A stretch of 64,000 nt of DNA from Leuctra nigra. Its lineage: Eukaryota; Arthropoda; Insecta; Plecoptera; Leuctridae. A model generated the notes under the pieces. That model was not told the origin of the DNA. It ran no database searches and saw nothing but the letters and a program-made list of their open reading frames with translations. Of the stretch, positions 1 through 10,984 are shown one piece after another (position 1 is the stretch's first letter; each line of letters begins with the position of its first letter). The translations under genes and the position numbers were made by a program. The stretch is taken from contig OW203763.1 in assembly GCA_934045905.1 (NCBI GenBank), positions 50,010,121-50,074,120 of the forward strand, read 5' to 3'.

Positions 1-798
1 TTCTCTCAGAAATAGAATACACTATTTTGCTTCTACTTTCTACAATTCTTAGTGAATACCTATTAATTAATAAATTGTTTTAAAAATTGTTGTAATTGTA
101 AAATTGTATTGTTTAGCTTGCCAAATTGTATTTCTGATTCAAGCAAAAACAGCTGAAAATCTCATTTAGAGACCAATAATGAATTAAGTTTTGAGACAAC
201 TGTCTTGTTTGGTTCGAGCCTTTTGGCTCTTTTGGCACGGACATCTTCTTTTCTGCTATTAACCGATGCACAGGTCGCACCGTTTCACCGATCGATCTGA
301 AATTTTGCACACATGTAAAGCAACTTTCTCTGTTTGCAGACCATATTTTTTTGAAATCCATTCATTGGTCAAAATTTAAAGAATTATCTCCTGATAGGCT
401 GAAAAATGAAAATGGTCTTCGATAAATGTGATCAAACTCATATTTTGCATGACATTGTCTCTTATTTTACAAATTTTCATCCCAATCAGTTAAGAACGTA
501 TTAACTTATTGACATTTTTAATAGCTGTCAGATATGAAGTATCGAAATGAATGTTTTCCAGTGCCACATGGATCTGATTTGCTATTATGTGCCAGGGTGG
601 ATGCTATTTTCAAGTTTCGATAAAAAGTATACTTTTATGTTGATTGAGTGGATCATAGATATTTCAATTCAATAAGGATGTATATGTTTTCTGTGCGTTG
701 TTAACGCATTTCCCGTTCAAGAATTTGCACGAACCCGTGCTCGCTCATCAACGCAATTCACTGAGCGTTTTCCTAATATTCATATAAATGGTTGCACA
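1..798. repeat. Dispersed AT-rich repeat sequence, no gene
   Basis: No coding region is visible. About 410-780 is an inverted relative of 35700-36370: both hold the stretch running from GGTCTTC through the GATCATA/AATTCAAT segment to GCTCGCTCATCAACGC and the ending GAGCGTTTTCCTA. The copy at 35.7 kb is interrupted by a small TA-flanked element that is absent here, so this copy shows the unoccupied state. About 280-340 matches a second dispersed family also seen near 26690, 32760, 41680 and 45720. Confidence 0.6.
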
Positions 799-988
799 AT
801 AGACCACATTTTAAATTTTCTAGTTAGCTCTGCTTTTCAAAAAAATTCATTTGCAGTACCGTGATCCTAATATCTATTCATGTTATTATCCATTGTTGAA
901 AAACACTAATAGATATGAGGATCACGGTACTGCATATTACATTTTTTGAAAAGCAGAGCTATCTAGATAATTTAAAATGTGGTCTATT
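799..988. mobile_element. Hairpin (foldback) MITE-like element
   Basis: The left arm starts AATAGACCACATTTTAAA and is mirrored by TTTAAAATGTGGTCTATT at the right end. Inside, GCAGTACCGTGATCCT pairs with a near-matching AGGATCACGGTACTGC. Arms are roughly 80 bp around a short loop. It holds no ORF and abuts a reverse-transcriptase remnant on its right side. Confidence 0.75.
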
Positions 989-989
989 C

Positions 990-1219
990 CCATTTCAGAA
1001 AATTCCAGGAATTTAGGATTGATCATGGATAGCAATATGACTTACTCAGATCATATTCAGAGCGCAAAAGCAAGGCAATTACATCAAATTACGCACAATG
1101 ATAGATACAAACAAATCCTTACAAGATCATCTAAAACTAAAATCGTTGAGGCATTAATAATATCCAAGTTGAATTACTGTGATATCGTCTATGGACCCTG
1201 CCTTTCCAAGATATGGTAA
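990..1219 (+). pseudogene. Non-LTR retrotransposon reverse-transcriptase remnant
   Basis: An open stretch of about 75 codons reads like the region after the catalytic domain of Jockey/CR1-type reverse transcriptases. The recognisable blocks are NLGLIMDSNMTYSDHI (the usual LG-x-x-x-D-x-x-L-x-W-x-x-H-I block) and ALIISKLNYCDIVYGP (the usual S-x-L-x-Y-x-x-x-V-x-G block). The catalytic core is missing and no start is justified. The fragment begins at the edge of the hairpin element, which probably inserted into it. Confidence 0.6.
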
Positions 1220-1605
1220 ATTTGATTTGATAAAAGTCAGTCGTGGGCAGCACTGAATAAAAAATTTCCAATATTACATTTAAATGTTACGTTTAAAAGT
1301 AATCTTTTGTTTTAGCCATTTTCAGCCTCTAAAGTTTGCACTCCTGCCACCCCCAAACGATTCAATATTTCGATAGGGCGTCTGTAAATTTTTCTGAACA
1401 AATAGTCCAAAATCCATGCTTCTATCACCAAACGCCGAAATGTTAGTCCAATCTGCCGGACTATATTCTAAAACGGGTGACATACCTATTTTGAACTTGA
1501 TGCTAAAAACGATTTACTACTGCAAAGTGTAAACGGGCCCCAGCCACTCAAAACGTGCGATATCTTTCGAAAATAATAAGCTTGGACGTTTTCGAACTGT
1601 AAACC
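1220..1605. other. Intergenic; degenerate satellite edge
   Basis: No gene is seen. From about 1480 the sequence starts to resemble the 145-bp repeat that follows (AAACGGGC, CAGCCACTCAAAACG), as a diverged outer copy. Confidence 0.5.
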
Positions 1606-2280
1606 TAGACCAGCCCTTAAAAACGGGCGATAACTTTGGAACGGGATGAGCTCAAAACGATTACTCAACGGCACAAATCAGCACAAAACGAGCACAAAAC
1701 GCATGCCTATTTTGGTTTGATTATTTGAATGTGGCTGGGCTAGCATTTGTTAGCCCAGCCATTTAAAACGGGCGATAACTTTGGAACGGGATAAGCTCAA
1801 AACGATTTCTCAACGGCACAAATCAGCACAAAACGAGCACAAAACGCATGCCTATTTTGGTTTGATTATTTTAATGTGGCTGGGCTATCATTTGTTAGCC
1901 CAGCCATTTAAAACGGGCGATAACTTTGGAACGGGATGAGCTCAAAACGATTTCTCAACGGCACAAATCAGCACAAAACGAGCACAAAACGCATGCCTAT
2001 TTTGGTTTGATTATTTTAATGTGGCTGGGCTATCATTTGTTAGCCCAGCCATTTAAAACGGGCGATAACTTTGAAACGGGATGAGCTCAAAACGATTTCT
2101 CAACGGCACAAATCAGCACAAAACGAGCACAAAACGCATGCCTATTTTGGTTTGATTATTTGAATGTGGCTGGGCTATCATTTGTTAGCCCAGCCATTTA
2201 AAACGGGTGATAACTTTGGAACGGGATGAGCTCAAAACGATTTCTCAACGGCACAAATCAGCACAAAACGAGCACAATTC
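1606..2280. repeat. 145-bp tandem repeat, about 4.6 copies
   Basis: The TAGCCCAGCCA block recurs at 1751, 1896, 2041 and 2186, a constant 145-bp step, with a diverged first unit at 1606. Units differ by only a few bases. At each junction TGGCTGGGCTA, an 8-base spacer and TAGCCCAGCCA form a perfect 11-bp stem. The interior (GCTCAAAACGATTT, CGGCACA, CAGCACAAAACGAGCACAAAACG) is shared with the single-copy TIR element at 3466-3623. Confidence 0.9.
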
Positions 2281-2303
2281 GGAGAGTGCAAGATAATTAA
2301 CTA

Positions 2304-3434
2304 CCCAGCAAACACAAGGTTGTACCTGGGACCTCCCCAGTCCCTCCTAATTAAGGATGTAGGATATCCCCAGTCCTTCCTAAAATGATCCTAAAAGCCT
2401 CCCCACAGCTTCCTAATGGGGATCCTAAATGGCTCCCAGGTACATCCTGGGGAGGGAGGACCATCCTAAAAAAAGGAAGGTCTGCCTTTTTTTAGGAGGA
2501 ATTCTGCCTTTTTTAGGAAGAATTCTGCCTTTTTGAGGATATCCATCTCCTAAATTAGGACATAATTTCCTAGATTAGGTAGATCATTTTCCACGATATT
2601 ACAATTGAGTGCCTTTTCAAAATGCCTTATTTAATATATTTAATACACGACAGAGCGATATAATATATAGATCGATAGCGGATAGATATACACCAACACT
2701 GACAGGACAGGGGTATAGGCTCACTCCACCAAAAAGTGAAGCATTTTTGCATCACTTGCGGGACACCGACAACAAACACCAACATGACAGCGTCAGATCA
2801 GCTGCTATCATTCATTTCTTTGAAGGAATTTATTCATTTATAGTTTGAATGCATCATACCTACAAATAATATGGATCGGAGTGCAGGGACAACTTGCAGG
2901 GCACAACTACTAAAGAGGAAATACACATTTGTCCTATCATGTAAAGCAACGTGTCTCATTTTGTTACAAACTCTTATAATTTTTGCCAGATTTTGGTAAT
3001 AATAAAACTTACCTACTTAAAACAAACAATAAAGATATCTGAGTAAAACATAAATCTATATTGAAGTTGAAGGGCAGAGTACTCTGTTGACAGCTAACGA
3101 AACCTATATAAATATTTCAATAGCGGCCATTTTTAGTGTAATATATCCTAAAAAAAGGCAATTGCCTAATTTAGGGAGGACCGTCCTAAAAAAGGAAGGT
3201 CTGCCTTTTTTTAGGAGGTATTCTGCCTTTTTTAGGAAGAATTCTGCCTTTTTAGGATATCCCTCCCTAAATTAGGCAGTTGCCATTTTTAGAATAAGCC
3301 ATCTTGAATTTGGAAGAGTCCTCCTTACTAGGATGTACCAGGGAGGTCCCCAGTACATCCTTGTAAGGATATCCCTATTTAAGGAGCATCATCCTAATAT
3401 TAGGACCTCCCAGGGAGCTCCTGTGTTTGCTGGG
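2304..3434. mobile_element. TIR element with TA target duplication (1.13 kb)
   Basis: The ends are CCCAGCAAACACA and TGTGTTTGCTGGG, each flanked by TA (2302-2303 and 3435-3436). Inside, two direct subterminal blocks near 2454-2545 and 3175-3275 share strong hairpins (TCCTAAAAAAAGG pairing with CCTTTTTTTAGGA). No transposase ORF is present; short open frames inside have no recognisable motif. The 2-bp TA duplication is typical of Tc1/mariner-type or related transposases, but the superfamily is not proven. Confidence 0.75.
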
Positions 3435-3465
3435 TAATACGAAGTTTTTATTTTTTGCTTGATTT

Positions 3466-3623
3466 TGCATTAACTTAGCCCAGCCACTCAAAAATTAACA
3501 ATCACTCAAAACGGTGACAGCTCAAAACGATTTTTTTACGGCACATTTCAGCACAAAACGAGCACAAAACGACTATCTTTTTCGTTTTTTGATATCATTT
3601 TGTGGCTGGGCTAAGTTAATGCA
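3466..3623. mobile_element. 158-bp MITE, likely ancestor type of the 145-bp satellite
   Basis: Perfect terminal inverted repeats of 22 bp begin TGCATTAACTTAGCCC at 3466 and end at 3623. The interior carries GCTCAAAACGATTT, CGGCAC and CAGCACAAAACGAGCACAAAACG, as in each unit of the tandem array at 1606-2280. It is non-coding. Confidence 0.8.
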
Positions 3624-4224
3624 CCCAATAACTAATCGGCCTTATGTGTGTTGCGGGATGGCAGCAAGGAAAATGGCAGGATGACAGCTTTATAATTCCG
3701 CCAGTGTACACGGCTGCCATTACGGATCATTATTCTTAACGTGGACGAACTTTAAAATTTTTTTAAGTTGTTGCTGGTTTTTATGCAATTTTTAAGAAAA
3801 TTGATAATTCATTTTTTATTATTATATAAGAAAGAAAATACAATTTCTGGCCCTCACAGAACATACGCATATCTATTATATTCCAAACAAAACAAAAAAT
3901 AATTCTCTATCCCAAAATTACTACTCTTTTTTGATGTTGAAGCAATCTAATGAAAGTGAAATGTTTGATTTTTAGAAAACAGGGGATGAAAATGAAGACA
4001 TAGAGAAATTTAAGTGTTTTAATCCAGAGGTATATTGATTTATTATTTTTTTGTTATTTATGTATATACCAACGCGATTTGCGAGATTTTTTAATTTTTG
4101 GAAAGATAAACCAATTTACACCATGTCACCAAAATTGAAATTTTTTGTTTTTCAAGAGGTTTTCAAGGGTATACTATAGTAGCTACCGTTATTAATGACT
4201 CTTTTTCTTGTTACACTAAACCAA
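3624..4224. other. Intergenic, no clear gene
   Basis: AT-rich sequence. A 54-bp open stretch at 3976-4029 sits between a TTTTTAG acceptor-like site and a GTATAT donor-like site. It is treated as a weak exon candidate in the findings. Confidence 0.4.
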
Positions 4225-4353
4225 CACGCTAAATAAAAAAGACGGATTCAGCTCCGAAACTCCCAAATTTTGCTCTTAACATATATGAATTTTACCTCTT
4301 GTGGTAAAATTCATGAAAAACTGAGCTGAAATTCGTCTTTTTTATTTAGCGTG
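4225..4353. mobile_element. 129-bp hairpin MITE
   Basis: Inverted ends of about 28 bp start CACGCTAAATAAAAAAGACG and finish with its near-exact reverse complement. An inner stem GAATTTTACC/GGTAAAATTC surrounds CTCTTGT. Non-coding. Confidence 0.75.
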
Positions 4354-5234
4354 AAATCGTGACAAATTGAGGTCTTTGCGGGATATTGTTTTTAAGCTCT
4401 TTACGTACTACATTTTGAATAAGAATTACTGAAAATATTTTACCAAAAGCAAAAGGTATTTTAAAAATAATATAAAATTTTCTATTTTTAGCATTGTTGA
4501 TTTTATTGATGATTGCAGTTTTGTAAGAAAATGTGAATTTCCCTAGATGGAAAAATTATATTGATATATCATATAAGCCCAGATGTTGGTTAGGAAGTAA
4601 ATAAAACAGTTTTCCTTTCAAGTAGATCTGTTCAACCAGCTTCTTATTTTGTTTTCAAATTTTTAGAAAGACCCCACTTTTCAAATTGCAATGCCCATAG
4701 CATCGTTGTCTTGCATTGCAATAGCCTATAATGAGGTAAAATAGCTGAATGATTTAATATATCGTAACTCTTATTGCCATTTGCCGTTCTTATGAATTTC
4801 ATGATTTAATTGAGTCATCTTCAACAGCCTTCCTTGGACGTAGTGAGGTGATTGATAAATTCATTATCAATACAATTTCTAAAGCCGGATGACAGAATAA
4901 GATCAGTGTAAGAGAAGCCAGAGATGTGTTCGAACAAGTTTCTGCTTCTCACATGCTAACAAGATTAACTGTAAGTAATTACTTTGCGCCGTCCAATGCT
5001 GGCAAATGTCACACGGCGAGCCTCGAGTTCACTTAGTGAAATGAATCTAGTCCAGGTTGCTAGAAACATTATTACTCTGATTTTGGTGGCAGAAGGTAGG
5101 TTCAATTAATAATAATTGTATATTATTAAACTAGGTTCAAACGTTAAAAAAGGGCGTATTACCAAAATTTAGGGTGGGCACAAGAGATAAATAGAAAAAC
5201 AATTGTAGGCCTCTTCATCAATAATCTGAAAATA
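4354..5234. other. Intergenic; weak exon-like segments
   Basis: No recognisable gene. Open segments bounded by AG/GT occur at 4667-4735 (69 bp), 4828-4970 (143 bp) and 5037-5095 (59 bp). Their reading phases do not join cleanly and I recognise no family. Confidence 0.3.
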
Positions 5235-5497
5235 AAAACCGGGACAAACTATATTAACGGCGAATAATTCGGGGCTCTCGGCCCCCAGAAGGAATTATAA
5301 AAACCGGGACAAACTATTAACGGCGAATGATTCGGGGCTCTCGGCCCCCAGAAGGCATTATAAAAACCAGGACAAACTATTAACGGCGAATGATTCGGGG
5401 CTCTCGGCCCCCAGAAGGCATTATAAAAACCGGGACAAACTATATTAACGGCGAATGATTCGGGGCTCTCGGCCCCCAGAAGGAATTATTAAAACGT
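5235..5497. repeat. Tandem repeat of 63-65 bp, four copies
   Basis: AAAACCGGGACAAACTAT, then AACGGCGAATGATTCGGGGC and TCTCGGCCCCCAGAAGG, repeat four times. The CCGGGAC-type block starts at about 5239, 5304, 5367 and 5430. Copies differ by a 3-bp ATT indel and single bases. GGGGC and GCCCC flank TCTCG and can form a small stem in every unit. Confidence 0.9.
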
Positions 5498-5546
5498 TTG
5501 AGGCTATATTCCAGTGATAACATGTGACTATAAATATAAAATACAA

Positions 5547-5760
5547 TCCCAGACAAAAACACTCCGTGTAAAAAAGGCAGACAAGTCTCTTTACTTGGAA
5601 AAAAATCAACACCGAAAAGAAGTGATATCAAAAAAGGAGCCAAGTCAATGACATTTCCAAATATTTAATCGTATCTTTGAAATAAAAGGAGAACCACCTA
5701 GAAATACTTTACAAAAGGACATGGCGCATCGTTTTTTAAAGCCATTTTTCTATCCAAAAA
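5547..5760 (+). mobile_element. Left end of a CACTCCGTG hairpin-element (family A) copy
   Basis: It starts TCCCAGACAAAAACACTCCG and continues through GGCAGACAAGTC, GGAGCCAAGTCAATGAC and GGACATGGCGCATCG, the subterminal blocks of the complete copy at 37878-38960. No matching right end is found before the next copy begins, so this is a truncated or rearranged copy. Sequence from 5760 to 6547 is related element interior and dispersed repeat, without a supported gene. Confidence 0.7.
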
Positions 5761-6547
5761 GTGGAAGGAAATGTACAAGTAGGTACAGTTTCTCTTTCTA
5801 TTTGAGCCAGTATCTATAAATGAAGCTATAAGGGTGGAAGAATTAAGTAACAACGAAGTGGGCTCATATATTCTTCACTGTTAATATGGTAATATTAGAA
5901 GGGTATCTTTTCATAATTTGATTTTGACTGAGGGAAATCATGAAACCTTGTCAAATAATTACTAACCAGCAGCCTCATGCTCAAAAGTATTTCTATATTT
6001 ATCGACGCAAGTGCCCAGAGTCTACTGGATTCCGTCCATAAGATTATTAGCTCACGGTCTTGTGGTGTTGAGGACCCGCAAATATCTACTTGCGGACGCA
6101 ACTTCTTTTCATCATGAGGCTGTAGGTATATATGGAACACTTTTATATATTTTTAAGTTTCAAGTGTATTTCAAGGATACAATTATAATAGAAATTCAAT
6201 GTGACTTCCCTTTATTTGAAGGAATGTGCAATTGCGTACATTTTTTGTTAAAACATATTTTGTCTATCTCTGTCCGTGTAGGCTGCAGATATTAAATCAA
6301 AGTTGTTTTGTCGAAGATTTCAGGTTTTGAGTTGCCTGTGATTCGATGCGGAATGAAGTTTTGGCGAAACAAAAGAATACGTTTTTGCTTGTTTAGAATA
6401 GTAAACGGTCCTGGCAGGTTTCGTCGAAATCGAAGAGGGTCGTCGATATTCATCGGTGGACCTGACGTGGAACGACCCTATATGGTCACATCATATTTAC
6501 GTTGTGTTTATGTTTATAAAAATTACTTTATTGTACTGTATAGTCTA

Positions 6548-8406
6548 TCCCAGAAAAAAAAAACACTCCGTGTAAAAAAGGCAGCCAAGTCTCTTTACTT
6601 AAATAAAAATCAACACCGAAAAGGAGTGATATCAAAAAAGGAGCCAAGTCAATGACATTTCCAAATATTTAATCGTATTTTTGAAATAAAAGAATAAACA
6701 CCGAGAAAGACTTTACAAAAGGACTTGGCGCATCGTTTTTTTAAAGACACCATTCTATCCTAAAAGTGAAAAGAAATTGACAAGTAGGTACATTTTCCTC
6801 TTTCTATTAGAGCCAGAATCTATGAATTAAGCTACTTTTAGTAATGGCTATTTTATAGTTTTGTCAATGTCGATAGAAGAAAGATTTCATGCTGTAATAT
6901 AGATAAGGATGGAAGAATTAAATAACAATTGGAAGTGGGCTCATACATATTCTTGCAGCACTGTTAATATGGTGATATTAGAAGGGTATCTTTTCATAAT
7001 TTGATCTTGACTGAAGGAAATCATGAAACGTTGTCAAATAATTACTTACTATCTATGGAACACTATTATATATTTTTAAAGTCAAGTGTATAAAGTTACA
7101 TTTTTAAAAGATATTCAATGTGCCGTCACTGTGTACTTTGTGAAATGTATTGTTATAAAATGCGGATTAATAGAGATCCCCATAAAAAAACACTCCGTTT
7201 GAAATAGCAGCCATGTCTCTTCAACTATAAAAAAAAAGAAATCTAAAAATTCAGCACTGAAAGTGATATCAAAAAATGGGCCAAGTCAAAACTTAATTTG
7301 GAAAACCAAAATACAATTGGCGCATCGTGTATATAAATAAAATATAAAGAAGCATATGCAAAAATCAAATGTACCTAAATATATATAATATACCTATAAT
7401 GCCCTTAAAAACCATGCGCCAAGTATATTTTGGTTTTTCAAATTAAGTTTTGACTTGGCCCATTTTTTGATATCACTACTTTTCAGTGCTGAATTTTTAG
7501 ATTTCTTCTATTTTTTTATAGTTGAAGAGACATGGCTGGTATTTTTACACGGAGTGTTTTTTATGGGGATATTACTCCTTTTTTTAGTTTATTTACACAA
7601 CTTGTCACACATATAGGAGCAACAATGACTAATTCCTTTAAAAAAATAAGCTATTTCCGAATTGGTTACTACGAAAAATTGTGTTTGGTGCTAAATATAT
7701 GCTTAAGATGATATTCCATGAAGAATTGCGAAAGCATCATTCCAATTGGGCCCAGCTGTTTTCGAGATATGGCATCAATTCCGGTTTTCAAAATGGCGGA
7801 AGAAATAACTGCCACCTAGAATTTATTTATATAAATGTTATGTATCATTTTAAGCCTTCTGAATATGTAGTTCTTGTAGTAAGAGGTGATTAAAGTCTAA
7901 TTCTTCATTTTTATGACGTCATTTCCGGTTTAGGTAATAGTACATTTCTTTTTTGACTATTGGTATTTCATATAGATGACCATCTGAATCATTTGGCGCT
8001 GGTTTTATTCTGATCGGTCTAGCCATTTCCGAGATACGACGTCACTTCCGGTTTCAAAATGGCGGATTCCGGTTGTTTTTATAAAAAGGCACCTAAGACG
8101 CCTAAAGTGCACATGTGGTAATAATTTAACATCGATTCCCTTTCCCTATTATTCTAAAAATTCTTAATGACGGTGATATATAAATGGCATATGCTTGTGA
8201 ATAGAAAAATGTCTTTAAAAAGCGATGCGCCAAGTCCTTTTGTAAAGTATTTCTCGGTGTTTATTCTTTTATTTCAAAAAATCGATTAAATATTTGGAAA
8301 TGTCATTGACTTGGCTCCTTTTTTGATATCACTCCTTTTCGGTGTTGATTTTTTTTAAAGTAAAGAGACTTGGCTGCCTTTTTAAACGGAGTGTTTTTTT
8401 CTGGGA
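6548..8406. mobile_element. Family A hairpin element, composite, with nested family B
   Basis: The left end TCCCAGAAAA...CACTCCGTG starts at 6548. An inverted end (GGAGTGTTTTTTTCTGGGA) finishes at 8406. Each end carries about 190 bp with GGCAGCCAAGTC, GGAGCCAAGTCAATGAC and GGACTTGGCGCATCG. Between the ends lie a family B copy (7177-7569) and unrelated repeat sequence, so the two ends may belong to one element opened by insertions or to two truncated copies. No transposase is seen. Confidence 0.6.
7177..7569. mobile_element. Family B hairpin MITE (393 bp)
   Basis: The ends are TCCCCATAAAAAAACACTCC and its inverted counterpart ending ATGGGGA. Arms of about 165 bp pair almost fully (CAGCACTGAAAGTGATATC, GGGCCAAGTCAAAACTTAA, ACCAAAATACAATTGGCGCA). 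The loop is short and AT-rich. Non-coding. It is related to family A by the shared CACTCCGT terminus and the CCAAGTC motif placed in subterminal blocks. Confidence 0.8.
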
Positions 8407-8549
8407 TATCACTTCTTTTGTTAGTTTATTCATACAGCTTGTAGCACATGTTCAGCAAGAACCAATTTTTTTTAAAAAATACACCTCAACCGATTTGCAT
8501 AGGTACCTACTAAGAAAAGTTGCGTTTGGTAAAAGATTAAAATGATTAT

Positions 8550-9372
8550 CCAAGAAGAATAGCTTAAGTTTCGTTACAATCGGTCCAGCCGTTTTCGATA
8601 TATGACGTCATTTCCGGTTTTAAAATAGCGGCCGAAAATAATGTCGTCTTGAATTCATAATTATAAGTCCTACAAAATTGCATAATTTGATTGCAATCGG
8701 TACAGCCGTTTTTGATATATGACGTCACTTCCGGTTTTAACAATGGCGGCCGAAAATAATGTCGTCTTAAATTCATAATAACATGTCCTACATATTTACA
8801 TAATTTAGTTGCAATCGGTACAGCCGGTTTCGATATATGACGTCACTTCCGGTTTTAGCAATGTCGTCTTTAATTCATAATTATAAGACCTACACATTTC
8901 CCAAATTTGGTTGCAATAAGTACAGCCGTTTTCGATATATGACGTCACTTCCGGTTTAAAAATGGCGGCCGAGAACACTGCAACCTTGAATTTATAATTA
9001 TTTACAAAGTACGTTTACTAATATCTATTTTAAAGCATAAAGTGGTGAATTTAGTGTCATTTAGCATACTTATGACGTCATTTAGCATATTTATGACGTC
9101 ATTTCCGGTAGAGGTAATAATAAAACAATCTAGTTTTATCTAGTTGTTACTTCATGAACGACCATCTGAATTCATAAGCCCTATTTTTCCGTAAAATCGG
9201 TCATGCCGTTTGTAATGACGTCACTTCCGGTTTCATTTAGTGGTTCCTGCCGCCATTTCCGGTACCGTTAATTTGTTTATTCATTTTTCACAATTGATTT
9301 TTCAAATAAATTGCAGAATGAATACGCAGGAGCTAGTTCAGTTGCAATCGGTACAGGCCTTTTAGATATATG
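8550..9372 (-). repeat. ETS/CRE/YY1-motif repeat array, copy 1 (inverted)
   Basis: Units carrying TGACGTCA-CTTCCGGT and ATGGCGGCCGAAAATAATGTCG recur near 8605, 8720, 8838 and 8940. They are followed by a single-copy tail (TTTAGCATATTTATGACGTC, GCCGCCATTTCCGGTACCG, CGCAGGAGCTAGTTCAGTTGCAA). Order and content match the arrays at 19.6-20.7 kb (same orientation) and 30.5-32.15 kb (opposite orientation). The right edge near 9372 abuts the LINE fragment. Confidence 0.85.
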
Positions 9373-9727
9373 TCGGCGACACTTATCAGATATATTTTCT
9401 TTCATGTATGCCTTCTGTAGCCGTTGGTCGCTATCACCTGGTCTTGAATGGCAAGAACGAACCCTTCCGTTTCCGGAAAAAGGCTGCCATCTTTAAGCCA
9501 AGCCACAGAATCCTCGAAACTAACACACTCCGCAGCGAGGTTTTCTCCATACCTTCCATGCAATGGCTTACTTCTCCACTCAAGTAGCCTCGACTCAAGT
9601 GACCGTCTCTCTAAGACAGGGTTAACACCCCCTAAATTGAGGGGCGTGTAACCTAAGTCGGCACGACAGACTGCACGGTAAGTAGGCGAGCCTTTCGCCA
9701 GAAAATACTCTCGCATGTTCTTCGATT
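9373..9727 (-). pseudogene. RLE-type LINE 1, part 2 (after RT), split by LTR element
   Basis: On the minus strand this continues the reverse-transcriptase frame at 14998-15599. It encodes the segment after the RT thumb, with EWRSKPLHGRYGENL, ECVSFEDSVAWLKDG, ETEGFVLAIQDQVIATN and, after a frameshift, ISDKCR. Related R2/R4-like proteins have W-x-x-KP-LHG-x-(Y/F), W-L-x-x-G and ETEG-x-x-x-AAQDQ-x-x-x-T in this order, leading into a Cys/His knuckle. A stop and a frameshift near 9400, and truncation against the motif repeat at 9372, show it is dead. The first residues of the open frame at its 5' side come from the LTR and are not part of the gene. Confidence 0.75.
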
Positions 9728-9731
9728 GCGT
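9728..9731. repeat. Target-site duplication GCGT (left)
   Basis: GCGT directly precedes the TGAAACC terminus of the LTR element and is repeated at 14994-14997 directly after its TTACA terminus. A 4-bp duplication is usual for Ty3/gypsy-type integrases. Confidence 0.9.
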
Positions 9732-10975
9732 TGAAACCTGCGGGATTTGGCTCAGAGGGTAGAACACAAAGAATCAGCAATATTATAATTTGTTTATTAC
9801 AGAGAAAATAAATGTTCATTGATGTGAAAAGAGCAATCAAAAATTATGAAACAATATTACGTTCAATACGTCGGCAGTAGTGATGATGTCGTCTGGTTTG
9901 TTTACTTCCGCGTAAACAAGTGGATGGCGTTGACTCTTGCGTAGTGTGTCCCGTGAACTCCAGTCCACCAGCAGAATGAAATGACTGGATATGTCACCTC
10001 CTTCAGCTGCGATGCGATGATGTTGTCTAATAACCCCTTGGTTACCAGGACGTCCAGCAGTCCGTGCACAAGGAGTGACCTCCTCGAGCAGTTGGATCAA
10101 GTTGGCTCAGGCTGATGACGTTCGTGGCTGCAGACTCGTCGGCTTCTCCCGGAGTTGCAATTCACTAACTTTTATACTTTAACATTTACTGACTTTAATG
10201 TTGAAACTGTTCAGTTGATCACTTGTAACTTGAAATTGTCTTAATGCGATATTATTTGCCTCAGCATTAGGCTTGAAGTTTGAATTTACTGGGTTGACGT
10301 TTATACAAAAATGTTATTTTAATGTTTACCTTCGATCACATCGGCACTGTCTCGCTGAAATTATACTATGTTGCGTGCACAAGGCTTCACGGTTCGCGAG
10401 GCAGGTCTCACTGCTCTGAGAAAACTCCGACTGATGATGTTTGGCTGGTAGCTTGACGTTTTATACCCTCTCACCTCGGTTTACCGCCAAAGAATATGAT
10501 TGGTTGGTTTCGTACACGTGGTAGCTAATTTTAGACATTCTGTCATTTCTAAAGCCCGCGAAACGACTTTCTTTCTGCACGTAGGCCCATGCTTTTCTTG
10601 GAATCACTGAAAACTAGTCTGGCTGACTGGTTTTGTAGCGTTATCACAATGACTGGTTCACTTGTTATTACGTGGTGACATCACAATTTAGGTAAGGTCA
10701 CATACTTTTTATATGGATTCACTCACTTTCTTGATATAATTGCACATTGTTAAACTTATTTGATTGCTCGTTATATTTTTGTCTATATTTTGATTGCTAT
10801 TGAAATTTAAAGATTGTAAGTTTACATAATGATTCTAATTAATTACTTTGTGTTCAGTTAACCTTGACTCTAAGAATGCCATGCTACAAGCTTGTTCATT
10901 CTTTAAACCTATTTCAAGCAAACATTATTATTTTTTAAAGTTAATTTTCTAACCTAGATAGGCCAACTTGTTACA
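9732..10975 (-). repeat. 3' LTR
   Basis: 1244 bp, TG...CA type: on the minus strand it begins TGTAACAAGTTGGCC and ends GGTTTCA. It is nearly identical to 13751-14993. On the minus strand it has a TATAAAA box (10465-10459) and an AATAAA signal (9798-9793). An 87-codon minus-strand open frame is found in both LTRs at equivalent places (9837-10100 and 13856-14119), with no recognisable motif. Confidence 0.95.
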
Positions 10976-10984
10976 GAGCCCCCT
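10976..10984 (-). other. Polypurine tract of LTR element
   Basis: On the minus strand AGGGGGCTC lies directly upstream of the TGTAAC start of the 3' LTR, the expected position of the plus-strand primer. It is short and contains two pyrimidines. Confidence 0.6.

Noticed and set aside
6308..6655. 115-codon + strand frame
   Set aside because: It runs from a dispersed repeat into the TIR of a family A element and has no motif.
9448..9651. 67-codon + strand frame
   Set aside because: It is antisense to the LINE 1 pseudogene.
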